Source: Eonycteris spelaea
Taxonomy: Eukaryota; Chordata; Mammalia; Chiroptera; Pteropodidae
Assembly: GCA_003508835.1 (NCBI GenBank)
Contig: PUFA01000116.1
Span: forward strand, 5,332,001 to 5,396,000
Direction: 5' to 3'
Length of the DNA: 64,000 bases
Shown here: piece by piece, positions 12,426-24,400 of the stretch
How the letters are laid out: every line of letters starts with the position of its first letter
How positions within the stretch are numbered: position 1 is the stretch's first letter
Translations under genes and position numbers: made by a program
Notes under the pieces: generated by a model
The model's input: only the letters and a program-made list of their open reading frames with translations
Told to the model about the DNA's origin: nothing
Database searches by the model: none

Positions 12426-13524
12426 ATGGACAGCCTCAGCAATGCCACCATGCCCTGGGGCTTTCTCCTTCAGGGATTCTCTGAGTTCCCGCACCTGAGG
12501 CCGCTCTCTTCCTGCTGCTGCTGGCAGTGCACCTGGCCACCTTAAGCGGGAACCTGCTCATCCTGGTGGCGGTGGCTTCGGTGCCCAGCCGGCCGCCCAT
12601 GCTGCTCTTCCTGTGCCAGCTGTCCTCCATCGAGCTCTGCTACACACTAGTGGTGGTGCCCCGCTCCCTGGCCGACCTGGCCTCCCCCAGCCTCGGCAAG
12701 GGCAGCCCCATCTCTTTCCTGGGCTGTGCGGTCCAGATGCAGCTGTTCGTGGCACTGGGCGGAGCCGAGTGCTTCCTGCTGGCCGCCATGGCTTATGACC
12801 GCTATGTGGCCATCTGCCACCCCCTGCGCTATGCGGCCGTGGTGACCCCCGGGCTGTGCGCGCGACTGGCCCTGGCCTGCTGCCTCGGAGGGCTGATGGT
12901 GTCCGTGGGCTCACGGTGGCGGTCTTCCACCTGCCTTTCTGCGGCTCCCGCCTGCTGGTGCATTTCTTCTGCGACATCACGGCTCTACTGCACCTGGCCT
13001 GCACGGAGCTATGCGGACGAGCTGCCGCTGCTGGGCGCCTGCCTGGTGCTGCTGCTGCTGCCCTCCATGCTCATCTTGGCCTCCTACGGGGCCATCGCTG
13101 CGTCCTACGCCGCCTGCGCTCCCCCGAGGGCCGGCGCAAGGCCGCCTCCACCTGCGCCTCGCACCTGGTCGTCACCTTCCTGCACTATGGCTGCGCCACC
13201 TTCATGTACGTGCGGCCCAAAGCCAGCTACGCCCCGCGGCGTGACCGAACGCTGGCACTCGTCTACACCAACATCACCCCGCTGCTCTACCCGCTCATCT
13301 ACAGTCTGCGCAACCGTGAGATCACCGCCGCCATCCGCAGGGTGCTGGGGCGCTGGCGGCCTGGCCAACCCAGGGTCGGAGTCTGTGCCAACACTGACAG
13401 CAGGCCAGAGGGGCAGCTCTGCCACCTAAAGTTTCATCTCTCAGGAGGCCTCTGCATCAGGAGCGCCACCAGGGGGGACTCAAGGACCAGATTCAGGAAA
13501 GAGAACCTGGAGGTGTTCACATGA
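12426..13524 (+). pseudogene. OR10AC1: Olfactory receptor family 10 pseudogene, probably OR10AC1
   Basis: This was a seven-transmembrane odorant receptor of olfactory neurons. The pieces lie in order across frames: start MDSLSNAT with an N-glycosylation site, TM1 'LSGNLLILVA', 'LSSIELCYT' in TM2, 'MAYDRYVAICHPLRY' at the end of TM3 (DRY at 12797-12805), 'LHLACT', 'GRRKAASTCASHL' in TM6 and 'PLIYSLRN' in TM7. 'IELCYT' and 'GGAECFLLA' point to family 10. Four frame changes break it: a base lost at 12501-12503, another at 12907-12909, one gained or two lost near 13009, and one lost near 13102-13105. No other internal stop is needed to explain the breaks. TM2 has PML instead of PMY, and TM7 has Tyr in place of Asn of NPxxY. 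The open tail to the stop at 13522 is longer than usual. The subfamily call rests partly on synteny with TAS2R41. Sequencing error is not excluded for single lesions. Confidence 0.75.
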
Positions 13525-14035
13525 AGAGAGCCCTGACCCAACAGTCGCCCCATCCTCCACGGCTCCCTGGCTGCTTCCATCACCCCCTTCTCCACACGGG
13601 ATGCCTGCCTCTTCACATCGCTCTGTCTTGAAAGAGAATCATGCACAGGCACCTGGCTGAGGAAGTCTAGGTTACCTGGAAAGAGGCAGCTGTGGCTGGA
13701 AAAGGGATTTCAGGGGAAAGTCAAAGACACTCGTGATTTCCAGGAAGGCTTGCCGTGTGCCGTGTGAGGTAGCCCGCCCTCCCTCATCCCATCAAACTCC
13801 ACGGTGACATCAGTTACCTGTCAGGGCATTGAGATTTGTGGTTTCTGTGGAAGGTGCAGTTCCGTCCTGGCCATCGGCAAGGGAAGGGGCTCCAAGGAGA
13901 TTCAGGATGGCGTGGTCATGTTTGCACATATGGGCCTATTTCAGCTTTGTCCAGTGTCACTACTGAACCCGAAAGTGGTTGATCACTGACAAAATGTTTT
14001 TGCTGCATGAGTACTTGAAATGAGAAAATTCAGCA
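13525..14035. other. 3' flank of the OR10 pseudogene
   Basis: No repeat family, poly-A signal in an obvious context, or coding unit was recognised. Confidence 0.4.
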
Positions 14036-14039
14036 GAAG

Positions 14040-14375
14040 AAATTCACTCCTATTTTTTATTTTTTCGTTTTACCCACAATATTCTTGGAAATTTACTTCT
14101 AAAAAGTATGACATGATACAAATCATATTTTCCTATGAGAACAATACTGTGACTATAGTTAACACCGTACTGCAGATTAGAAAGTAGCTAGATCTTGAAC
14201 AGTATCACGAGAAAGAAAATTTATAACTACATATGGTGATGGGAATTGGCTGAGCTTTTATAGTGGTGATCATTTGCAATTTATACAAATATCAAATCAT
14301 TACATTATACACTTCCCTGAAATTAATATAATGTTAGGTTGATTATACCTCAATAGAAAAAATATAAAAAGAACA
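14040..14375 (+). mobile_element. L1 3'UTR fragment
   Basis: 'tgactatagttaacaccgt', 'gggaattggctgagctttta' (diverged), 'caaatcattacattatac' and 'gattatacctcaatagaaaa' are in L1 3'UTR order and end in an A-rich tail. Plus orientation, non-coding. Confidence 0.7.
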
Positions 14376-15049
14376 ATAGTATAAATAAAGGGCTAATTTT
14401 CCAAACTAAAAATTGTTATTAAATTAATCCTCTACCTGGCCAAAATGTATCATAAGATAAAAGTATTAAACACTTTTAAATTAATTTAAAATAGTGAAAT
14501 AAATACTCATTTGCCTTATAAAATGTTCAAAACCTATTTTTAATGCACAGGTCTCAACCATAAAAGGCACATATAGATCATAAAAAATATAACTTCGTAT
14601 TATAAACAACTTTTAAAAATAATATGCTAGCTTTACTAATATTTAATAATTCATTGTTTTCCTTAGAAATTTAAATATTTGGACAATCTAGACATCTTAA
14701 AGTCATATTTCAAGGATATCTGAAATAGATATCTTTTCTTTCTCTGAATAAACATCTCTTTTACAAGCAGAAGCCTTCAAAATTATTCCACTGATCTTAT
14801 TGCTACCTCAGATTGGTGGAGCAGGATTTTAAATATATATTTCCTGGTTGTGATATTGGTAAAGATTATAGTGCTTCTTTCACTAGAATTTTTAAAAGCA
14901 AAAGAGCCGACCTACTCTAAGCCTTGGCGTCAGAACCCCTGGAATCGGTTTTGGGGAATACTTGATATCGCGCAAACTTGTGGAACCTAACCCACCCTCA
15001 ACTTTCTCCTTTCTAAAACGAGATAGTGACTATGAAATTCCCTGAAAGA

Positions 15050-15310
15050 ACGAAGTCGGAGGTATCACACTACCTGATACTACAAAGCTACAGTGATCAA
15101 AACAGCATGGTACTAGCATAGAAACAGATACTTCGATCAATGGAACAGAATAGAGAGCCCAGATATAAATCCACACATATTCACTCACTTAGTATATGAC
15201 AAAGGAGGCAAGAATATACAATGGAGTAAAAACAGTCTTTTCAATAAATGGTGTTGGGAAAATTGGATAGATACATGCAAAAAAGAAAAAAGAAACTGGA
15301 CCACCTAAAA
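15050..15310 (+). mobile_element. L1 ORF2 C-terminal fragment
   Basis: 'actacaaagctacagtgatc', 'aacagcatggtactagcata', 'atggaacagaatagagagcc' and 'aaatggtgttgggaaaattg' are hallmark phrases from the distal part of L1 ORF2, in order and in plus orientation. The fragment ends in an A-rich stretch. Confidence 0.85.
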
Positions 15311-16139
15311 AAAAAGGAAAGAAAGGAAATTCCCTGAAAGTAATTAAGCACAGTACAAATGTAAAAGGATTTTTGCCCCCTTTCTCGGGATAAGGAGAAG
15401 TGGAACCCCCATGTAGCAAGGTCTGAACTGGAGAGTCATCTTTCTTACGGGAGCTGGGGGGATTTCTTTGGAGACAGATGGAGCAGGCGGACGGCTGCGT
15501 GGTGGTTCCTCAGGGCAGCACCCCTCCCCCGCTCCCACTCTTCGGGAGACTGGCAGCAAGCTCACTGTTCACGGGAACACCGGCAAGACAGGAAAGGATT
15601 CTGGTTGCCTCTGTGAATGGCTTCTGGACCCGGATTTGCACTTAGATGACCAATCCTAGTGCTTATACCCACTTTCCTTTTTGGCCTCCCTTCTAGCTTC
15701 AGTGTCCCTATGCCCACCCCACTGGCCGGAGGAAGGCTTCCTGGGGCGGGGGGAATCTGTCCTCTGCTTCGGGTGACCCCCAGCTTCCCCTACATCGCCA
15801 CAGGCTGGGAGCTCTGAAGCTTTCTATACTTAATTCACAGTTTGAAGAGCAACCTCAACCAGTGAAGCTTCTAAAAAGATATTTCCGAAACATCTCTCAC
15901 AAAATCCCAAGGGTGACATAAAGCACTTTGGGTTTGATGCAGAGAACTGTTGGAACAGCTTGTATTTTGCAAAAGAGAAAAAAAAGAAAAAGAAAAAATG
16001 TTGAGTTTACAAGGCTCAACAGAAGTAAAAGTGTGAGGGGGAAATTAGTTTCTATTTGTACCATAGGTTTGTCTAATTCCTTTCTTCTGAAGTGCTGAAA
16101 GTATTTCAAAAATAAAAATCCCTAAATTCATCAAGGGTT

Positions 16140-16330
16140 CACCAAAAACTGGACACCCAGCTAAGTGCTTTACATGGATTATCCCATTTCTTCTTCACAA
16201 GAGCCTCATGTGACAAATATCATCATTCTCCCCATTTACAATTGAAGAAACTGAGGCAACAGAGACCTTAACTTGCCCAGTGTCAAAAATGTGCAGGGTG
16301 GGAGCCAAGATTCAGACACCGGCATTTAGC
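16140..16330 (-). repeat. MIR SINE
   Basis: 'ctaagtgctttacatggatt', 'attctccccatttacaattg', 'aagaaactgaggcaacagag' and 'ttcagacaccggc' are the reverse complement of MIR, in order. Confidence 0.85.
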
Positions 16331-16339
16331 TTCCCTGAG

Positions 16340-17890
16340 CTCCCAGGCCTTGCTGCCTGCAGCCGGGCCGTGGTCTGCTAGTTGGATGAAGCAGCCTCTG
16401 CTACACAGAGTGCATCCGAGACTGGAAAAGGCTTGACATTCCGGGAGAAAGGTCGCAGCCAGGACGGGATTTCCAGGCTCCAGGCCACCAGATCTCAGTT
16501 CTACCATGTTCTGGAAACTAAGAGGAACTGGCTCTTTGACATGCTGAATTCTCAGAGTATAAACAGAAAATGTCTCTGACCATCATACCCTCACCCTGCT
16601 CAGTGGGGACAGTCCTTCCCCGAGCTGTGTATTAAACCCATAACATGTAGCAAAATGTCCAGGCTCCTGTGGAAAATATAAAGGTTTCCAGCCACTTTCA
16701 GTCCCCAAAACATTCTCATTTCAATATTAAAAGGCGCCAACCCAATGTAAAATAAAACTCCTAAACCTCACTCTCCTTCCTCTCCCCTCCGCTGACCACA
16801 CGCAGTTTCCCCCTCAGTTTCTGGGTTCCTGTGGGTCCACTCCCTCTGTTAGGGTCACATTTCCCCTCCAAGTCTTCTCTTGGGAGAGAGTCAAAGTGAC
16901 ATCAGCCAACTCACTTCCATGGAACCCACCTCTGGTCTACAAGGAACCCTTCAGCATCTCTGCTGTACCATCAAGACAAATGCCACCTATTGCCTCTGAG
17001 CAATTTTCCTGCTCTCTGCTCTGCCCTCTCAAGCCCTTTGAGCCACAGCTCTTCTCTCAGACCTCAAGCCCCCTAAACTTCGAAGGATGCACCTTAACTA
17101 GTGCGAAAGAACAAATGACTTAAGGTGGAGGGGAACCCCTCCTGCCTTCATGCACGTAGGTAAAGGAAGACAAACACCAAAGAACACCAACTCTCTCCAA
17201 AAAATTTTTCTCTCCAATCCCAACCCTTTCATACTGGGCTGAGGGAATGGGACAAGAGTCACCGACTGATGTTAGAAACCTTCTTTGAAAACTATGCTGA
17301 AGTAAGCAAGCACTTTACTTAGAAGATTTGGGGATGAGGCATGGATCTGATTGTTCTCATGCAAAGACAAAACTGAAGCCATTTTAATATCTTTTTATCA
17401 AGTTCTAGAACCTTTGGAGAAATAGAAGAGAGCAAATAGGGGTAACAATCTGGTATCCAGTGACAGATATTTAAGTAGCCATCGTGATGCAGAATGCCCC
17501 TGGACCTGGACAGTGAGCAAGTCATAGGGCTATTGTAATTTGTGCCCTGAGACAGAGCAGCCTGTGGTCAAGGGAGACTCAGACACAGAGAGTCCCACAC
17601 CCACCACATGAGAGGCCCCTCTAAACCAAGCCGGCAAGAGGCATCCCTCATCGTGGAACTCAAGGCTGGCAGAGAAATCACCTATTCCTAGAAAAGGTAG
17701 GTTTCTCATTTGCACGCAGCAACTGGGAGTACTGATGATCAGGCAATTTCAAAAACAGAGTTCACAGGGAGAGGGAGAAGGAGGTCAGATGCAAGAAGAC
17801 GAGGCAAAGTATGGAGAAGAAAGCAGAAGCATCATTAATTGTGAACTGATGCCAACGGAACCTGGGGGTAGAGAGTAAGGAGAAATCAGA
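16340..17890. other. Intergenic stretch, no gene recognised
   Basis: Short frames only, with no recognised motif or repeat family. Confidence 0.45.
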
Positions 17891-17894
17891 GTCT

Positions 17895-18330
17895 GTATAG
17901 CATCCTATTGCTGCTGTAACAAATTACCACAGAGTGGTGGCTTAAAACAACATACATTTATATTCATATAATTCTGGAGGCCAGAAGTCCAAAATCAATT
18001 GTACCAGGCTCAGTTCAAGGTGTTGGCGGGCTTGTTCCTTCTGGAGGCTTCAGAGGCGAACCCTTTCCTTGCTTTTTTAGTTTTTAGAGGTCATCGGCAT
18101 TCCTTGGCTTGCGACCCTTTCCTCACATCACTCCATACACTTGCTTCTGCCATCCCATTTCCTTTCTGACTCTGATCTTCTTGTCTCCCTCTAACAAGGA
18201 TCCACGTGACTACACTGGGTTCACCTAGATCATCCAAGATAATCTGCCCATCTCAAAATCCTTAGTGGAATCAAAGTCCCTTTGTCCTACAAGGTGAAAT
18301 TCACAGAATCCAGGCATTAGGATGCGGACA
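17895..18330 (+). repeat. Ancient interspersed repeat, family not assigned
   Basis: It opens with 'attgctgctgtaacaaatta' and 'ccacagagtggtggcttaaa', then 'ttctggaggccagaagtcc', 'caaggtgttggcgggctt', and ends near 'tccttagtggaatcaaagtc'. I recognise this string as a common mammalian repeat but cannot name the family with confidence. A MaLR-type LTR is one option. Confidence 0.6.
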
Positions 18331-18339
18331 TGTGGGGGA

Positions 18340-21300
18340 GGGGTGGAGGCCTGGAGGTGAGCCAGAGGAGTCTAGAGAGAAAAGCAAGTCAGCTTCCTTA
18401 TCTGAAGGCCAGGAAGCCAGTTGTATCAAAAAGCAGCAGGAAACACCCGGCCAGAACTCTTTTTCTCTGCCTTTTTGAAGGTATTAAGAAACATTGTTTT
18501 GCCTAATTGGGGCAGGGAAAAGATCCTGAAGCCGAGGGATACTGCTTCTCCTTCTGCCAGAGAATTTCAGAATGTCAGAGCATGAAGGGACCTCCACATC
18601 AGACCGATCTCAATTTTCATCACAGCTGGCTCTTTACCAGTTGCCTAGCTCTGGCCAAATCTGTGCCTACCTCACAGCATTGTTCCAAGTGTGACAAATA
18701 ATGTTTTCCCCTTCTCACTCCCTGGGACATGGCACACCCAGGCCCTAGCTCACACCAAGCTAGGGGAACTGCAAAGGGCCTCTCAAAAAGAATCAAACAG
18801 GCTCTCTCAGCAAAATATTTCACGTGCCTTATGCATAGTGATCACAATCTCATTGTCATGTAGCAGCTCAGTCCTATGGTCAGGCCTGTCGTGGTCGCAC
18901 TCCTTCATTCCCTCTTCCACCCAAATAGATCCACGGCCCCAGGGAGCTGCACCCATGGAAGAAAGGAATGGGACAGAATGACAAGCAACCCAGGCCAAAA
19001 CCCAAGAAGAAGAAGCTGAATGCAAGGTCAGGGCTGGGAGGCTGATGGAGCACAGAGGCTGAAAGAGCCAATGGGGAGAAGAGATCCAAGAACTCCCTCG
19101 ATGGAAGTTCACAGTTGAAACTGAAGTCCTCACCTGTCCACTGCGGGTAGATGTGAGCTAAACAGAGAAGAGATGGCTGATCCCCCACGCAAGATCGACA
19201 TTGTATGAACAATAGTGGGTATAACAGTTAATACTTTGAGAATATTAGATCAATATAACTTTGTCTTTATTAATTCCACATTTCTAGGTGTTCTGAGGCA
19301 CCTAAATCAAAACCCACAGGCTTTGGGTGTGAACACTGAGATTTTATAAACTTGAAGCATGGAAGACTGAGGATATGATACTGGGGAAGTCCCTGCACTC
19401 CTTCAAGAAGGACAACCTTCCCCTTCTGGCACAGATACGGGGAGAAAGGAAGCAGTGAGAAAGGAAGAGAAGAAAACAGTCAAAAATGTGTCCTGACCTC
19501 TTCTTCTGAGAGACTTGGGTCCCTTAGGATGGTGAAGTGATGGGTGAGGAAGGGGCCAAAAGCAGAGACGATTTCTTGATCTGATTTGGAGACCCAGTGG
19601 GAGACTATGGTTCAGAGTGAGCCAGAGACTCCAAGGTGGTTGTGAGAGAGCAGAGTGGCAGCCATGGAGGAGGGTGCTGGCAGGACATCTGAGACACGCT
19701 CCTGGCTCCTAGAACATGGGCGTTTGCCTCAAGCTCCTGATGCCTCAGACGGGAGTGGACAGGAGCAGGAGGCAGCTGAAAGCTTGACCAGAGAACCGGC
19801 CACGGAGGACCAGGTTGGTGGACAAAGAGGTCTACAGAGTAGACTTCCTAAGCCAGGGCCCCAAAAGGAATCACAGTCGCTTCTTGGAGGTATATGCGCG
19901 CGTGCGTGTGGTGTGTGTGTGTGTGTGTGTGTGTGTATCACATTGGAAAACCTGAGGTGGGACAATTTCAACAAAAGGACCCTGAAGAAAGCCAAGACAG
20001 AGAGTCCTGCGGCCACAGATGTCATCCGTGGATGCCACAGCTAGATCTACATCAATGGCACCCCCATAGGGGCCGGCCACGTGCACACACACAGATGCGA
20101 GGAGTCGCCCATCACGAGAGACCAGCACCAGCACCAGCACCAGCGGAAGTAAGAGCGACTCAACACCCTCACCCCAAGCTCCACAGCATCCCAGTAGCAT
20201 TAGGTGTTCTCGTACACCCAGAAGCCACCTTGAGAAAGGAGAGAAAAATAAACCATTCTGATCAAAGGTTGAACTCTGACTTAATTAAATATTTAACTGG
20301 TATTTAATTAAAGATTAAAAAGAAAGATTTAAGTCAAAGGGACTGTTTATACTGTAGAAAACTAGGATATTTCTAATTGGCATATTATATCATTTGCTTT
20401 TGTTTTCCCTCTTTCCATACAACCCACCAGGATGTAGACTCCGAAAGATAAGATCAAGTGTATTTTACTTTGTACCTCCATCCTATAGGCAAGGTGACCT
20501 TGACGTAGTTGCTCTGACTCCACGTGTGTGCTCGTTATCTATTATGGAAAGACCTCTTTACCAAAAATGAGTTGTACTGTGGCCGTCCAAGCTTAATGCA
20601 TAATAAGGAAGTTCCCTCAAATTTCAAGATGATTTTTTTCAAAGCATTTAGTACTCATTAAATATTAGTTGTCAAGTCTTTCTCGTCCCCACCGTTACCC
20701 CAAGTCGCACGGAGAAGACCTAGTGTGCAGAGGCAGGAAGCGGAGCAGCCTGCAGGCCGTCTCCTGACAGAGCCCAAGACTCCTGACGCTGTGGTGAGTG
20801 AAGCACAGCAGTCAGACCTGCTTCCTACAAAGTTGCTCTTGACATTTCACTGGGGAAAGGTAGGGAAATCCTAATTCTGGTTATAAAAAGAAGCAGAAAG
20901 AACTGAAAGGGGAACCAGATGCATGAGAACCAGACGCAGTAGTTCCCTGGAAGTGAAGCAAACTCGCCCTTGCAACACAAAGCCTTGGGGCAAGCAGATA
21001 CTTGGGTGAAGGTGGGGCTCAGGAAGCGAGCAGGGGTGGGGCAGTTGCAAAGGCGCAATGGGAAAGATCCAGCCAGACAGCAGGCCTGGGCTGTGCCGTC
21101 ACTGCGGGGAGGGGATATCCTCCAAGAGCTAGGGGTCCCAACAGTGTGCAAAGTGTTCGTTCTGTCGGGGAATCGGGCTTAAAGGAGAGAATTACTCCTA
21201 CGTCCTCAGGCAGCGGTTGGGAACCCACGACGATCTGACTTCAGTACCCAGGGTGAAAGGAGAGTGCCATACCTTCCACACCGGAAGACGTCAGCTTCCA
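18340..21300. other. Intergenic stretch with one dinucleotide repeat
   Basis: No gene was recognised. It contains the (GT)n tract at 19908-19936, a short 'cagcac' tandem near 20125-20145, and an L2-like scrap near 20420-20490. Confidence 0.45.
19908..19936. repeat. (GT)n microsatellite
   Basis: About 14 GT units, preceded by a 'gcgcgcgtgcgtgtg' lead-in, form an alternating purine-pyrimidine tract. Confidence 0.95.
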
Positions 21301-21309
21301 GAGCTGCAG

Positions 21310-21425
21310 GATCGTTAGCAGTCTAATCAAATCTATTTCACAGATGAGGAAAGTGAGACTCAGGGAGATTGAATGACATGCCAAAAGTCATGGAGCCATT
21401 TATGCCAAAGCCAGAGCAAACGCCA
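21310..21425 (-). repeat. MIR SINE fragment
   Basis: 'atttcacagatgaggaaagt', 'gagactcagggagattgaa' and 'tgacatgccaaaagtcatgg' match the reversed MIR core. Confidence 0.75.
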
Positions 21426-21429
21426 ATTA

Positions 21430-24400
21430 CCCTGTCCCTAGCCCAGAGTGCATGCACAGCAGAATATCTGCAGATCTACCTTTCCTGGTACAAATGATTC
21501 GAAACCTGTAGTCACGGCTACTTCGCTGAGGAGGAATTTTAATTTTACCTTCCCTCCATCCCTTAACACTCACACATACTGTCCAAAGTCCACTCAGCAG
21601 TGCTGGACGTTAGGCCAGGGAGTTGATTTCTGAGCATCCTTATCTCAATATGACATATCTATATACAATTTTAAATTTTCATTTGGATTCATATTAGAAA
21701 AATGTTTATTGTAGACACTTTTTTAAATGTAGAGGAGCATAAAGGAGAAAAGAAAATAGCTATACATCTATTACCATGGATAACCCACTGATATTTTAAT
21801 GACCAACCTTTTAATGAACAGTTCTTTTTCTATGTTCCTGCCATTATATACATCCAAATATCTGTATATTATTCTTTGCAATTCAGGATCATACTGAACC
21901 TACTATTTTCTAAGCCTTTTTTCATCCAGTTACATACTTTCTGTTACCTTAGCATTTGGAAAAGTAGGAAAGATGCATATTTGTTTTATCAGCAAGGAAA
22001 TATTTTTATCAGGTGGTCACACACTATGTTGTCTGGGAAATGGCACCCAACAGCTCCTTTCCTTTCCCTTGGACTCACCTACCTCAGTTCATGCTAACGC
22101 TACCTTATTTGCATCTGGAATCCCACCTCGCGGGTGCCACTTCCTTTCTCTTCTCCCTCACGGTGCCTGCAGATTTCTTTTCACCTCTGCTGTGTCCCCT
22201 CGGCTCTTGACTCCAACTCTCAGGCAGAAGGTTCCATCGGTTTTTGCTTTTGATGGACTTTGAGGGTGGAAGAGCTCCAGGTCCTTCGGGTTCTGGGCTT
22301 AGCTGGGTGGTGGACGGAGCAGAGGTGAACCTGAGATTCTACATGTCCTGCACGAGGGGAAGACCATAAACTGAAACTGCCATTCCCCAAACTATTGTCC
22401 CAAAGGGTGACAAATCTTCGAGGTAATTAAACCTGTATCTTGTTAATACTGGACAGTTATTAGCAAAAATATTCTAGAGAGTTAGTGGCTAACGATGTGT
22501 CTGTTTTTTTTTTTCTTCCCATATTATCAAAGATCCATGTTCTATTACACAGAAACATATAGGTAACTAGGAGTAAAACCTCACCCTGACTCCTTTTCTC
22601 TATTCCTTCTAGTAATTTCAGTGAAGACATTAAAACTTTGTGGAAGAGGATCAAAAACTGGGAGATCAAGCTTAGTGAAAGCTGGACATCTTCTGGTAGA
22701 AGAATATGCCAAACACACACACACACACACACACCACACACACACACACACACACATGCGCGCACACACCTCAACAGAAACGTGATATGGAAGACCGCCA
22801 AGGGGGCTGTAGAAATGTTTTAATGACTGTGAACTTGGGACTTCTCGATGGCTTCCAGGCCATGGACAGGATGACTCTACCGTGCGATGCTTACTCGCCG
22901 CTCCCTGGTTACTGAAACCCGGTATGTGGAAGGAAGGGAGAAGATGCGTCCATCTTCTGCCCTGAGGAAGGAGATCGGGCTCTGAGACTTTTTTCCTGCC
23001 TCCTGACTCCTGCCAAAAGTCCCCAGCAATGCCATAGGCTTGAAGGGCGGTGAGATACCCCAAGGAGTCATGAAAGGGCTCGGGGCCTGGTAACTAAAAG
23101 AACAATTAAAAGTTGAAATAAAACATTTCCAGAATGTGTATCCCATCGGGAACTTGTAAGAGTGAGGAGTGTGTTTGCTTGGGGTGGGGTGGGAGGATGA
23201 GTAAAGGAACACACCAAGAGCCAGTAATTGCCCTCTGGGGATCCTTAGGCTCTGAAAAGTTATCGGCTAAGGCTGACAAAGTAAAACCTCCCTTTCCAGG
23301 AAGAGGACAAACAACTGCTTCAAGGACTTCCTGAGAGATGGGCTTCCTCCCCACCCCCAATGAGTTCCGTGCACAAGGGGAGCACAGAGCCTCGGTGAGT
23401 CTGCCACAGGGAAGGTCGTGAGGAGCAGCCACGGCCACTCTGAGATCCTCCAATGAGTTTTCCTCACCGGCTGTAGCTCTTTGATTATTCCCATGACCTA
23501 GACGATGCCACTCCTTGTTTGCGAGCCACTCAGTGGCCCTCGGTCTTGGTCAGTCATCCAGTCGGCAGGATGAACTGAAGTGCTCAGCATTTACAGACAC
23601 ACACTCAAAGAACTACCGAGTAGAAAACAAACAAACAAACAAAAAAGATAAGGCTCTTTCCTTGGCCTCGAGGTTGCACGATGCTGGCATTAAGAAGGAA
23701 TGGAGAAGGCTGGGACTGGCATCAGAACCAAAGACGGACACCGGCCCCAGCTTTTCTCAGGTTTGGTCCCTGATCTGGTGAGAAACTTGGTGTTAGGCAT
23801 CACCCCACTCTAGAAAACATTTGGGACCAACTTGAGAAAGAAGGTCATGTATCAAAGGCTACAAGTCTTCCAGCCTTGACCCATTGCTATTTGTATGGCC
23901 CCTTCCCGATTTCGTCAGCCTCTGGCTTTCAAGTCAGCTTGGTCTCATTTGTTAACACCTCCCCAAAGAGCTTTGTGTGATATGAATGCTCCAATTCCCA
24001 AACCTGGTGACCCATAGCATGTTACTGCCTCTAGTCCCACTAGCTATACATACTTAGAGGGATCAAAGACTGAAGAATTTATTTTTCCCTCTTTATACTG
24101 CTTGAAACTATAGTTTATGTATATTTATTTATTCCAGACCTTTAGAGCTGGGAGAAATCTCGGCATTTATCTAACTTGCTCATTGTGCAGATGAAGAAAT
24201 GATGGTTCAGAAAGGTAGTGGTTTATAGTGATACCTAGATACTTTATTGATACAAGTTGAAACGCAGGTCTCCAAACTACCAATCTGTATGCACCTTAAA
24301 CCTCATCTACTCTTTTCAAGAAGCAAATGGACTGGTTGCTCCTTTACTTTTACTGTTTCTCCAAATCTGTCTGGCCATTTACATACTCTAATTCTACGTC

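Noticed and set aside
12558..13004. 148-codon minus-strand frame
   Set aside because: Antisense shadow of the GC-rich OR10 exon. The Arg/Pro/Gly-rich translation is typical of such shadows.
19655..20044. 129-codon frame with a Cys/Val run
   Set aside because: The run is the (GT)n microsatellite. No recognisable domain flanks it.
22581..23063. 160-codon minus-strand frame
   Set aside because: Spans the (CA)n microsatellite. The alternating Cys/Val segment and lack of motifs argue against a gene.
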